The notes under the pieces are model-generated. The model searched no databases, had not been told where the DNA came from, and was given only the letters and a program-made list of their open reading frames with translations. The translations under genes and the position numbers were made by a program. Positions 17,097 through 25,236 of a stretch of 64,000 nt of DNA are shown one piece after another; position 1 is the first letter of the stretch, and every line of letters begins with the position of its first letter. Source of the DNA: Gammaproteobacteria bacterium UBA2679 (GTDB lineage: Bacteria > Pseudomonadota > Gammaproteobacteria > Pseudomonadales > Oleiphilaceae); assembly GCA_002354735.1 (NCBI GenBank), contig DEMD01000007.1, positions 212,161-276,160 of the forward strand. Reading direction: 5' to 3'.

Positions 17097-18115
17097 TGCA
17101 GCCCCGTTGCAAGATGCTGAGCCTGCTTACCCTGCTCACCCTCTGCCATACCACACATGCAGATGAGCAGCTTGTGACAGCGCTTGATATCGACAATCTG
17201 TCGCCGCAGGCGCTCGGCTTTGGTCTTGTGGAGCTGCAACCTCATGTGGTGGATGAAGTCTCGGCATCGGTTCAGCACAGCCTTTCGAATCAGTATGTGT
17301 TTGACCGCAAGGCCACCGAAGGCGTCGTATTCGACGGCGAACTGAACCTGACAAGATTCGCCATCCGCTATCCTTTGGCGACGGCCCTGCCAGGACAGGC
17401 CGAATTGTTTGGTAGTATTGGTTACTACCATCATGGCGAAGGCGTAATGGACGACTTCATCGTAAATTGGCACGATTGGTTTGGCCTGCCTGAAGGCGGC
17501 CGTTCAGACCGCAACAGCGATGCCTTCCGCTATCAGTACGCCAGGGATAATCAACTACTCATAGACAACACCAGCCCTGATTCAGGCATTGGCGATCTAA
17601 GAATTGGTGCGCGTTACGAGCTTGGTAGTGAGGCATGGCCATTGGCCGTACAGATGCAGGTTGAACTGCCGACTGGCGATGCTGACAGCTTCACTGGCAA
17701 CGATGAGATTGACGTAGGACTCGGCGTGTCGAGCAGCGCTGGCACAAAGGTCGGTAGCGGGCACGCAGCCGTGTACTATGGCGGCGGATTGAATTACATC
17801 GGACTCAACCGCTTCGGAGCCGAATCGGGCAAGATTATCGATCAGCTACATTGGGTAGGTAATCTGCGGGCCGGCGTGCTCTATGGACAGCCAGGCGAAT
17901 GGAGAGTCCAGGCACAACTCGACTACCACAGCAAACAGTTTCGCAGTGAGCTCGAGCCACTCTATGCCAATGCCACACAGTTCTCAGTGTCAGGCACCGG
18001 CTATCTCAGCAGGCAGTTGGCCTTGCAGGCAGGCTTCGTAGAAGACTTGAGAACCCGTATATCACCTGACTTCGTCGTCTTCGTCAGTCTGCTATGGTCT
18101 GGCGCTGACGCTTGA
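17096..18115 (+). CDS. DUF3187 family exported protein
   Basis: 339 residues. A signal peptide (MLSLLTLLTLCHTTHA) is cleaved before DEQ. The mature part resembles DUF3187, with a conserved NWHDWFGLPEGGRSDRN stretch and beta strands that suggest an outer-membrane barrel. Function is unknown. I chose ATG 17096, which overlaps the antiporter stop by one base; a longer frame to 16991 would bury the signal peptide. Translational coupling to an antiporter is unexpected for an outer-membrane protein. Confidence 0.8.
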   Translation: MQPRCKMLSLLTLLTLCHTTHADEQLVTALDIDNLSPQALGFGLVELQPHVVDEVSASVQHSLSNQYVFDRKATEGVVFDGELNLTRFAIRYPLATALPGQAELFGSIGYYHHGEGVMDDFIVNWHDWFGLPEGGRSDRNSDAFRYQYARDNQLLIDNTSPDSGIGDLRIGARYELGSEAWPLAVQMQVELPTGDADSFTGNDEIDVGLGVSSSAGTKVGSGHAAVYYGGGLNYIGLNRFGAESGKIIDQLHWVGNLRAGVLYGQPGEWRVQAQLDYHSKQFRSELEPLYANATQFSVSGTGYLSRQLALQAGFVEDLRTRISPDFVVFVSLLWSGADA

Positions 18116-18121
18116 GCTATT

Positions 18122-18151
18122 CACGACACAACACGACACGACACGACACGA
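18122..18151 (+). repeat. Pentanucleotide tandem repeat (CACGA)x6
   Basis: Six units of CACGA in tandem, the second one reading CACAA. The tract ends 16 bases before the ATG of the YfaZ-like gene, so a change in unit number would shift promoter or leader spacing. Confidence 0.9.
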
Positions 18152-18167
18152 AAGAGACAGCAGGCTT

Positions 18168-18773
18168 ATGTTGAAGAATACCGAATTTCAGGACCACCGC
18201 CACGCTGCAAAGGGGCGCGTTGCCCTGGCAGCCATTTCCTCAGTGCTAGTAGCGGGCCTGACTGCTACGGCTACGGCCTCCGAGCTCGATATTGCGCTGA
18301 GTGAGGATTCCGCAGCCGTTGACCTTCGTTATCTCAATGGCGATCGTAGCCTTCGAAGCGCTGCCGGCTTCGTCTACCGCGAAGGTGGATCCCGGGTCTT
18401 CGATCTCGAACTGCTGGCTCTCGGACAGACAGCCATTGGTAATCTGCCGACTACGGTCGGAATAGGTGGCCAGGCCAATATTTTTGACGGTGATGGCCTC
18501 GAAGGTAGCGCCTTGCCGATCGGTGGCTTTCTTCAGTTCAACATTCCCCAGATTCCGGGCCTCGGGTACACCGCAGCGGCCTTCGTCGCGCCTTCGATCA
18601 CCGCATTTGGCGATGCCAAGCGCTTCTGGCGCTTCGATACCAAGGTCACCTACCGCATCATCCGGGCGGCCGATGTCTATCTCGGCTATAGGCACTTGCA
18701 CGCCAAAGCTGAAGAAGGCTCTGATGTATCACTGGAAGAAAGTTTCCATCTGGGGTTCAGACTGCAGTTTTGA
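18168..18773 (+). CDS. YfaZ-like outer-membrane protein
   Basis: 201 residues. After a basic N-terminus a hydrophobic signal (VALAAISSVLVAGLTATATA) is cleaved before SEL. The body has an eight-strand-like beta pattern and ends ESFHLGFRLQF, with a C-terminal Phe typical of BamA-assembled barrels. The layout matches the YfaZ family, whose role is unknown. The leader contains a pentanucleotide repeat, and AAAGAGA lies upstream of the ATG. The downstream lipoprotein gene follows after 79 bases. Confidence 0.75.
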   Translation: MLKNTEFQDHRHAAKGRVALAAISSVLVAGLTATATASELDIALSEDSAAVDLRYLNGDRSLRSAAGFVYREGGSRVFDLELLALGQTAIGNLPTTVGIGGQANIFDGDGLEGSALPIGGFLQFNIPQIPGLGYTAAAFVAPSITAFGDAKRFWRFDTKVTYRIIRAADVYLGYRHLHAKAEEGSDVSLEESFHLGFRLQF

Positions 18774-18852
18774 GCGCTGAATCCGGTATCGCGCCGGCGC
18801 TTGTGGCACACTGCCGAAACCCGATTGCACCGCTTACAACGTAGACAGAACC

Positions 18853-21237
18853 ATGACCCAGACCTTTGCGCCTTCCAGCATCGCCTCGACCCTCTCCGCT
18901 CTGATCCGACGATCCAGAGCGGGCCTTGTTCCAGTTATGACGATGTTCATACTGGCTGCCTGCGATGGCACGACGTCAACGGACAGAATACGGGATCAGG
19001 GTCAGCTGCCACCGCCAAGCTGCACTGAGGATTTCGAGCAGGTACCCTGCCCTGACCAGCCAGCGAGGGCCGAAAACATCTTCGTCAGCGTGGTCGACAA
19101 TGAAGGCAATCTGCTGAGCGCCGACATCAAGGTGCGGCAGTTCATGGCGAGCGGCGAATCATTCGACGGGTTTGCCGTGGCCGAATCGGACTACCAGGTT
19201 GCCCTTGGTGACAATGGCCGCTACACCGTGGCCTTTGAAAAGGCCATCCCAACTCGCCTGGACCTCTGGTTCGAAGCCACATTGAGTGATGGCACGGTGC
19301 TACGCCGTGGTCTACCCAGCTCAGATCGCAACGTCGAAATCTCGCCAAAAACTGAATATGCAATGCGCGATTTCCTCGCCGCCATCAACGGTAACAGCAC
19401 ACGTCTGAACGCCCTGATCCCGTGTCCTACTCGCGACGACAACTGCCAGATTCAGGACGACACTATTCTGCGCTACTGGCGAGCGCTATTCGCTACGACT
19501 GAGGAGTTTGACCTGGGCTTGTCGGCCAGCCTCGGCCTTGAAGCTTCGCTCGCTGCACTGGGTCAGCAGCCGGTGTTCAGCAATACAGTCGATCAGCTGG
19601 TCACGACCATCATTGCGGACAAGGTACCTAACCCAAGCTCAGCTGAAGATACCAACCAGAAGTTACTCGACCGGGCGGGCACCTATCATTCGGCCAGCTT
19701 TACCATGAGTCTGGGCCAGGGAATGCCGGGAACCGCAAGCCCCTCTGCAGTGTTCGCCAACACGCTCGATACGATCGTCGCTGTAAGCAGCACAACAGCC
19801 GAAGCTCAACTGGCTTATCCACAGCTGACCTATACACCGGCCATCGTGAGCCGGATTACTGAGACCATACCATTTAGTCGCCTGAGCAACACCCGTCGAG
19901 CCGACGGCCAATACACGCTACCGGTTGACCCGGAATCACAGAGTGAAATCAACTTCCTTGCGCGCGGTATTCCAACCGTACTGCGACGCGACGCGAACTT
20001 CGAGCTCACGCAGCTCGAAGTGCAGGATGTGGTCGGCGAGCAGTCCGCCGCACCGACCGGCTACGTGTCGGAGCCGTACTCGGCCCTGCTGTATTCACTT
20101 CGAGGTAATACGAGTGGGGGTGACGAACGTGGCGAAAGCTTCAGCGACTCGCTGGCTTCGGCCTTCTTCCAGAACGCCGAGTTTGTTGAGCTTGTGGATC
20201 AGAGCGGCTCAGGACTGCAGCGGGCACAGACGCTCGAGAATGTGCATGCCGTGACATGGAATTTCCACTCCAAGCGCACCACCTTCGGCAATGAAAATGT
20301 CGAACGAAGGGACTTCAGTCTTGAGCGGGTCGCCGAGGCGCGTTTCGGTTTTGTCTCGATCAGTGAGCTGTTTGGGGTCGACCCAGCCGTAAGCCTGTTT
20401 AGTTCAATCGAGCTATGGCGTTTCAATGCTGCAGGCAATAGCGTATCGGTTTCGCGACCTGATGCCAGTGCAGCGGACAATCTTGGTGGACATCCGATCT
20501 TCTACACCCTGCGATCAGCGCTGCTCTCTAGCGACACACCTGTGCCGCCCGCCATCATTGGCGAGTCGCCCGCCACCCTCGATGCTGCGCTGCTTTTCAA
20601 CAGGCAGCTGGTGACAGGCCTGGACAATGTGCAACGACAGGAAGATATTCCTCGTGGCCGCCTGCGTGTCGGCAATTTGCGTGGTTTCAGTGACGCCGCT
20701 GGAAACATACTGACCTTCTCGATGGATGATCAGGCGACCGCAGAGTTCGGCGGCGATATCGGCACAGGCCCATTTCCGGTGCGTGGCCGTGGCATCGGGC
20801 ACGCGGTGAGATTAACTACAGAGCAGCCTGAGCTTGCCAATAAGCGCTACCGGCTTGCCGGTCACACATTGGGATTCCTGCCAGCCGTCAATCGCTTGAG
20901 CTCGTTTGACGGCAGTATCCTGAGCTTTAGCGCAGACCTCACACCGACGCTGACACTCGTAGAGCGATTCGCCGAGCAGGTTGCAGGCACGGTGGAAGTA
21001 CGGCCCTTCTCGGGTCGCACACTCGGCACAGTGACTGCGACAGCCTCTCCTCTGGCCGCAGGACCGGTGGGCAACGCTGTCGCCATGACATTTCCTGATC
21101 CTACTGGTGGTGCAGAGCCAGTTAAACTGGAAGGCTTTGTGAGCGCTGACGAGACGCTGCTCATCCTGCGTATGCGCTATGGCGATCGAATAGGTCTTGT
21201 TTATGGCTTTCTTGAACGTGTACTTCCGGTCAACTGA
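18853..21237 (+). CDS. Large lipoprotein of unknown function
   Basis: 794 residues, family not recognised. A hydrophobic N-terminal segment ends in FILAAC (Cys37), a lipobox, so the mature protein should be lipid-anchored. After a Pro/Cys-rich linker, residues about 60-160 look like an Ig-like or carboxypeptidase-regulatory beta domain (VVDNEGNLLSADIKV). Residues 170-330 are helical. The C-terminal 250 residues are Gly/Asp-rich and beta-like, with FSMDDQATAEFGG and a last domain ending YGFLERVLPVN. I see no catalytic motif. Residue 38 is Asp, the classical inner-membrane retention signal after the lipid cysteine in E. coli, though that rule is not universal. Neighbours are envelope proteins of unknown role. 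Confidence 0.72.
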   Translation: MTQTFAPSSIASTLSALIRRSRAGLVPVMTMFILAACDGTTSTDRIRDQGQLPPPSCTEDFEQVPCPDQPARAENIFVSVVDNEGNLLSADIKVRQFMASGESFDGFAVAESDYQVALGDNGRYTVAFEKAIPTRLDLWFEATLSDGTVLRRGLPSSDRNVEISPKTEYAMRDFLAAINGNSTRLNALIPCPTRDDNCQIQDDTILRYWRALFATTEEFDLGLSASLGLEASLAALGQQPVFSNTVDQLVTTIIADKVPNPSSAEDTNQKLLDRAGTYHSASFTMSLGQGMPGTASPSAVFANTLDTIVAVSSTTAEAQLAYPQLTYTPAIVSRITETIPFSRLSNTRRADGQYTLPVDPESQSEINFLARGIPTVLRRDANFELTQLEVQDVVGEQSAAPTGYVSEPYSALLYSLRGNTSGGDERGESFSDSLASAFFQNAEFVELVDQSGSGLQRAQTLENVHAVTWNFHSKRTTFGNENVERRDFSLERVAEARFGFVSISELFGVDPAVSLFSSIELWRFNAAGNSVSVSRPDASAADNLGGHPIFYTLRSALLSSDTPVPPAIIGESPATLDAALLFNRQLVTGLDNVQRQEDIPRGRLRVGNLRGFSDAAGNILTFSMDDQATAEFGGDIGTGPFPVRGRGIGHAVRLTTEQPELANKRYRLAGHTLGFLPAVNRLSSFDGSILSFSADLTPTLTLVERFAEQVAGTVEVRPFSGRTLGTVTATASPLAAGPVGNAVAMTFPDPTGGAEPVKLEGFVSADETLLILRMRYGDRIGLVYGFLERVLPVN

Positions 21238-21296
21238 TGTCAATAATCGCTTCAATGCGGCGCTGGTGATTGACTATTGCTGAACCTGCGCCAGCA

Positions 21297-22253
21297 ATGG
21301 CGCTGATCATGCGCTACAGGACCTGGCTCCTCAGCCTGCTTGTACTGTTCGCAGGCGCCACGCTCTACCTGGTGGAACACAGACGCTTCGAACAAGGCGC
21401 GGCCATCGATGTGTACGAGCGGCAGCTGGCAAGGCTGGAGGCCCTGGCGCGGCAGCAGCCACTCCCAGACTTTCGCTCCATTGAAGACACTCAGGCTCGC
21501 AAGCAGTTATTCTTCGACTTCCTCGCGCCCTTGGTCCAGACGGCGAACAATGTTCTCGCTTTCCAGGCGCGCAAGCTGTCGCTGATACAAAACAGACTGC
21601 CTGCCGTCACCGGCGACACCGCCCAAACCGTCGAACTTGCTGCCGACGCCCTCAGCTTCATTGATATGCTCACTCAACGCTACCTGCGTGGTGCGGCCGA
21701 GCCGCTGGCTAACCCGGTTGCTCTACCGTTATTGCACGAACGGCTAGAGGACATTGAGCAGCGGCTGCTCCCGGTGCCGGCTTCCCTGCCGCTCGCACAG
21801 GCCGCTATAGAGTCTGCCTGGGGCACATCCAGATTTGCCCGGGTGGGTAACAACCTTTTTGGGCAGTGGTGCTTTCAACAGGGCTGCGGGCTTGTTCCGC
21901 GAGCGCGACCTGCAGATGCCGCCCATGAGGTAGCCAACTTCGAATCGGTGTACGACTCAGTGGTAGCCTATCTCTTGAATCTGAATGGACATCCGGCGTA
22001 CGCCGATCTTCGTGCAATACGGCTCTCTACCATCGAGGCTGGCAGGCAGCCAGATGGTGCTATGCTTGCGGGCGGACTGATATCATACTCGCAACGTGGT
22101 CAGGTCTACGTCGACGACATCAGAACACTGATCGTCAATAACAAGCTCTCTCGATACGTTCATACCCAGGAGCGTGGCGCCAGTCAGATCAGAGCACTGA
22201 CCCGACAGCTGACGGCGAGACTGAAGATGGCCAACGGAGTTCAGAGTCAATGA
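21297..22253 (+). CDS. Bax-like glucosaminidase-domain protein, membrane anchored
   Basis: 318 residues. One N-terminal membrane anchor (WLLSLLVLFAGATLYLV) is followed by a helical stalk. From about residue 155 a glucosaminidase/Bax-like domain appears: PLAQAAIESAWGTSRFARVGNNLFGQWCF, where the Glu in AAIESAW is the expected catalytic acid. It probably cuts peptidoglycan glycan strands in the periplasm. Start choice is uncertain: ATG 21297, ATG 21309 and TTG 21270 are in frame, and none has a clear ribosome site. It overlaps the next gene by 4 bases. Confidence 0.8.
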   Translation: MALIMRYRTWLLSLLVLFAGATLYLVEHRRFEQGAAIDVYERQLARLEALARQQPLPDFRSIEDTQARKQLFFDFLAPLVQTANNVLAFQARKLSLIQNRLPAVTGDTAQTVELAADALSFIDMLTQRYLRGAAEPLANPVALPLLHERLEDIEQRLLPVPASLPLAQAAIESAWGTSRFARVGNNLFGQWCFQQGCGLVPRARPADAAHEVANFESVYDSVVAYLLNLNGHPAYADLRAIRLSTIEAGRQPDGAMLAGGLISYSQRGQVYVDDIRTLIVNNKLSRYVHTQERGASQIRALTRQLTARLKMANGVQSQ

Positions 22254-22750
22254 AGCAAAAACTGAAGTTCTGGAAGAAAAGCGACAGTGTTCCAGCCGAA
22301 GGTACAAAATCCGACGCCAGTCCACTGCTCAGTGATGCAGAGAATGAGGCCTATGCCAAACGCTTCGATCCTTCGCGCCTCTGGCGAAAGATCATCAGTT
22401 CCGGCCGCAAGGCGGGGTTCCAGACCATCGAACTCGCGCTTACACTCTATTACACGGCTCGGGCACCTGAGACACCCATCTGGTGCAAGACTGCGATCTA
22501 CGGCGCCCTTGGCTATTTCATCTCACTCGTAGATGCGATACCCGACTTGACGCCTGTCCTGGGTTATACCGATGACGTGGGCGTTATGTTGTCGGCGGTT
22601 GCGATGCTGGCGACCCATGTGACTCCCGAAATTCGGGCGAAAGCCAGGCAGCAGGCCATCAAGTTGCTACCCCAGGATATCACGCCGTCTCCGACCACAG
22701 AGCCTGAAAATATGAGAGTTCCAGGACTCGATAAATCCAGACAATCCTAG
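22250..22750 (+). CDS. YkvA/DUF1232 family membrane protein
   Basis: 166 residues. The DUF1232 core is clear: KTAIYGALGYFISLVDAIPDLTPVLGYTDDVGVM, a hydrophobic hairpin rich in Asp and Pro. A basic, charged N-terminal extension precedes it. The family's function is unknown. The ATG overlaps the stop of the Bax-like gene by 4 bases, so the two are translationally coupled. Confidence 0.88.
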   Translation: MKQKLKFWKKSDSVPAEGTKSDASPLLSDAENEAYAKRFDPSRLWRKIISSGRKAGFQTIELALTLYYTARAPETPIWCKTAIYGALGYFISLVDAIPDLTPVLGYTDDVGVMLSAVAMLATHVTPEIRAKARQQAIKLLPQDITPSPTTEPENMRVPGLDKSRQS

Positions 22751-22775
22751 TCAAATTCACGAGGACATCCCAGGC

Positions 22776-23666
22776 ATGCCACGTCTTATCGGCCATATCA
22801 AAGGCGCGATCATTTTTTCGACCATTGCTGTCAACACAACGCTCTGCGTAATCCCGATGTCCGTCATGGGCGTCATCAAACTGATCTCTCCCCCAGGCAA
22901 GTTCCGCATCGCGCTGACCAAGTCAGCCATGGCGATCGCGCGCTATTGGGTGCGGGTAAACAAGCTGCTGTTGAACTCTTTCCACGACATCAAATGGGAT
23001 GTTCGAAATCACGCTTCGCTGAATCCCACGTCATATTATCTCGTTACCAGCAATCACCAGTCCTGGAGTGACATCATGGTCTTGCAGACCGTGCTGGCCG
23101 GGAAAGCGCCCTTCCTGAAATTCTTCCTGAAGAAGGAACTCATCTGGGTGCCTGTGATTGGAATCGCCTGGTGGGCCCTGGATTTCCCTTTCATGAAGCG
23201 TTATACCCGCGAGCAAATAGCCAAAAATCCTGAACTCGCCGGCAAGGATCTCGAGACTACCCGCAAGGCCTGCGAACATTTCGCCGACACGCCAACAGCG
23301 ATTTTCAACTTTCTCGAGGGCACCAGAAATACGCCTGAGAAGCACGCTCGTCAGCAATCGCCATACCGGCACTTGCTCAAGCCAAAGGCTGGCGGGATCG
23401 CATTCGTGATTGGCGCGATGGCTGATCAATTGGACACGCTGCTGGATATCTCGCTGCACTATCCTGGCGATCACATCAGTTTCTGGGATTTGCTCACCGG
23501 TCGGCTCGACCATGTGGTGGTCGATATACAGGAGATCAAGATACCGCAGGCGTTCAAGGACAAGGACTATCAGAATGACGCCGCATTCAAGGCAGAGTTT
23601 CAGGCTTGGGTAGCGCAGATCTGGGAAGAAAAGGACGACAGGCTGGAAGCGATGAAGAAGGGCTGA
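22776..23666 (+). CDS. YihG-like 1-acylglycerol-3-phosphate acyltransferase (PlsC family)
   Basis: 296 residues. A hydrophobic N-terminal segment is followed by SNHQSWSD (about residues 91-98), the HX4D acyltransferase motif, WWALDFPFMKRY, and FLEGTR (about 179-184), the phosphate-binding motif. The length and WALDFPFMKR block match the YihG/YihG-like branch rather than the short PlsC. It would acylate lysophosphatidic acid or a related lysolipid at the inner membrane. It is the last gene of the rightward run and ends at a strong terminator. Confidence 0.88.
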   Translation: MPRLIGHIKGAIIFSTIAVNTTLCVIPMSVMGVIKLISPPGKFRIALTKSAMAIARYWVRVNKLLLNSFHDIKWDVRNHASLNPTSYYLVTSNHQSWSDIMVLQTVLAGKAPFLKFFLKKELIWVPVIGIAWWALDFPFMKRYTREQIAKNPELAGKDLETTRKACEHFADTPTAIFNFLEGTRNTPEKHARQQSPYRHLLKPKAGGIAFVIGAMADQLDTLLDISLHYPGDHISFWDLLTGRLDHVVVDIQEIKIPQAFKDKDYQNDAAFKAEFQAWVAQIWEEKDDRLEAMKKG

Positions 23667-23703
23667 AGAAAGGCTGAATAACCCACCAGCCCGGGAAGGG
23701 AAT

Positions 23704-23731
23704 AAAAAAAGGAGCCTCGCGGCTCCTTTTT
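23704..23731. terminator. Bidirectional rho-independent terminator
   Basis: A7 GGAGCC TCGC GGCTCC T5: a six-base perfect stem with a tetraloop, flanked by A on the left and T on the right, so it works in both directions. It separates the convergent acyltransferase and DUF1329 genes. Confidence 0.93.
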
Positions 23732-23758
23732 AGTATCACTAGAGTCAGTTCGCAGATT

Positions 23759-25147
23759 CTATCTGCGGCCAGAACGTCTCAGTGCGGAAGGGGTGAACTC
23801 ATTCGAACTCTGCTTGTTACTCCACTGATAGGCGTTCGAAATCTCGTTGTTCAGACCCAGCACCAGATAACGGCCAGAGATAAGATCGTATATGACCTCA
23901 GCTGCGTACCAGGGCACCATTACGTCATAGTAGTAATTCATGTGGCCTTCTGACGATCGCCACAAATCACCACGGCCATCATACTGGTCGACCAGCGCGA
24001 TTTGCCAGGTATCCTCATCGACATACATCACGCGCTTGGCGTAGATATGTCTTGCGCCTGGCTTCACATTACCTTCTATGACATGAACCCTGTGCAGCTC
24101 ATAGCGGGCCAGGTCCTGATTGATGTGGCCTGCCTTGATGATGTCGCTATAGCTCTTGCTCTTGTCCATCAGCCCGTAAGAGTTGTATGGAATATACATC
24201 TCCTTCTTGCCCATGTACTTCCATTCATATCGATCCGGCGCGCCGCTGAACATGTCGAAGTTGTCAGTGGTTCGCAGACCATCGGATGCTGTACCCGGTC
24301 CATCGTAGGCCACCTGAGGGGCACGACGCACCCGACGCTGACCTTCGTTATAGATCCATGCACGACGGGGTTCAGAAACCTGATCGAGCGTTTCGTGAAC
24401 GAGTAGCACGTTACCAGCGAGACGCGATGGGGACGTGATTTCCTGCTTGAAGTAGAACAGGATGTTCGGGTCGAACGTCTTGGGGTCGTAGTCAGTGAGC
24501 TCAGTCATATACGACAGGTCTTCAACGAACTCGACTGGTGTAAAGCTGCCATTGGACAGAGGCGTCATCTGGGTGATACGTCGTGACATTGACCCGGCGC
24601 GCCAGCGGGTGATGTGGTTAAAAATAACCTGAATGGCCTTGTCGGAATCACTACCATGCAGGATGGGGAAAGGCGCGGAGGTGTCGTAGTTCGTCACACC
24701 GTTGCGGCTCTCTGTCAGTGACACCTGAGTAGCGTTCTTGACGGCAGCCTTGTATACGCGCTCCTCGAACACCGCATTTCTGTGGGTCGGGTAGACGTTA
24801 ATAATGTAGCTACCCGGGTACTTCTTGAGCATCGCCAACTGGCCAGCTGAGAGCTGAGCCTTATGCTGATCGGCATTCTGATTGGTGATGGTCAAGGTGG
24901 GCTTTTCATCAGCGAAAGGGTTGATGTAGTTGTCACCTTTGAATCCGGCTGGAGCCGGGGTCTTCTCCCCGGTCCACGCAGGAATTGCCCCACCGTTACC
25001 TGCTTTTTCGGCACCGATGCGTGTAAGTGTATCGCCAAGTTTCGCAGCTTCCGCTTCAGACACTGCCGCACTGGCGTTGAAAGCCGCCAGTGAGAAACAG
25101 AGCATGCCTGCGGTCAGGCCGGTTTTTGTTAACTCTCTAAGTCTCAT
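23759..25147 (-). CDS. DUF1329 family exported protein
   Basis: 462 residues. A signal peptide (AGMLCFSLAAFNASA) is cleaved before AVSEAEAAKLG. The mature protein begins with the family pattern AAKLGDTLTRIGAEKAGN and continues with the LolA/LppX-like beta fold expected for DUF1329. It is periplasmic or outer-membrane associated; no enzyme motif is visible. ATG 25147 has GAGGA 7 bases upstream. It follows the DUF1302 gene by 89 bases. The two families are almost always paired and are suspected to handle hydrophobic compounds in the envelope, often beside an RND (MmpL-like) pump, which is missing here. Confidence 0.93.
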   Translation of the reverse strand: MRLRELTKTGLTAGMLCFSLAAFNASAAVSEAEAAKLGDTLTRIGAEKAGNGGAIPAWTGEKTPAPAGFKGDNYINPFADEKPTLTITNQNADQHKAQLSAGQLAMLKKYPGSYIINVYPTHRNAVFEERVYKAAVKNATQVSLTESRNGVTNYDTSAPFPILHGSDSDKAIQVIFNHITRWRAGSMSRRITQMTPLSNGSFTPVEFVEDLSYMTELTDYDPKTFDPNILFYFKQEITSPSRLAGNVLLVHETLDQVSEPRRAWIYNEGQRRVRRAPQVAYDGPGTASDGLRTTDNFDMFSGAPDRYEWKYMGKKEMYIPYNSYGLMDKSKSYSDIIKAGHINQDLARYELHRVHVIEGNVKPGARHIYAKRVMYVDEDTWQIALVDQYDGRGDLWRSSEGHMNYYYDVMVPWYAAEVIYDLISGRYLVLGLNNEISNAYQWSNKQSSNEFTPSALRRSGRR

Positions 25148-25236
25148 TCAATTTTCCTCGATCAGCGGAACAATCCGGTCCCGCTCGTCTATTATGCTTG
25201 TTATGTTGATTCCCGGACTAGTGACTGCCGCACGTA

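Noticed and set aside
18122-18151. CRISPR-like repeat
   Set aside because: Units are five bases with no spacers; a simple tandem repeat.
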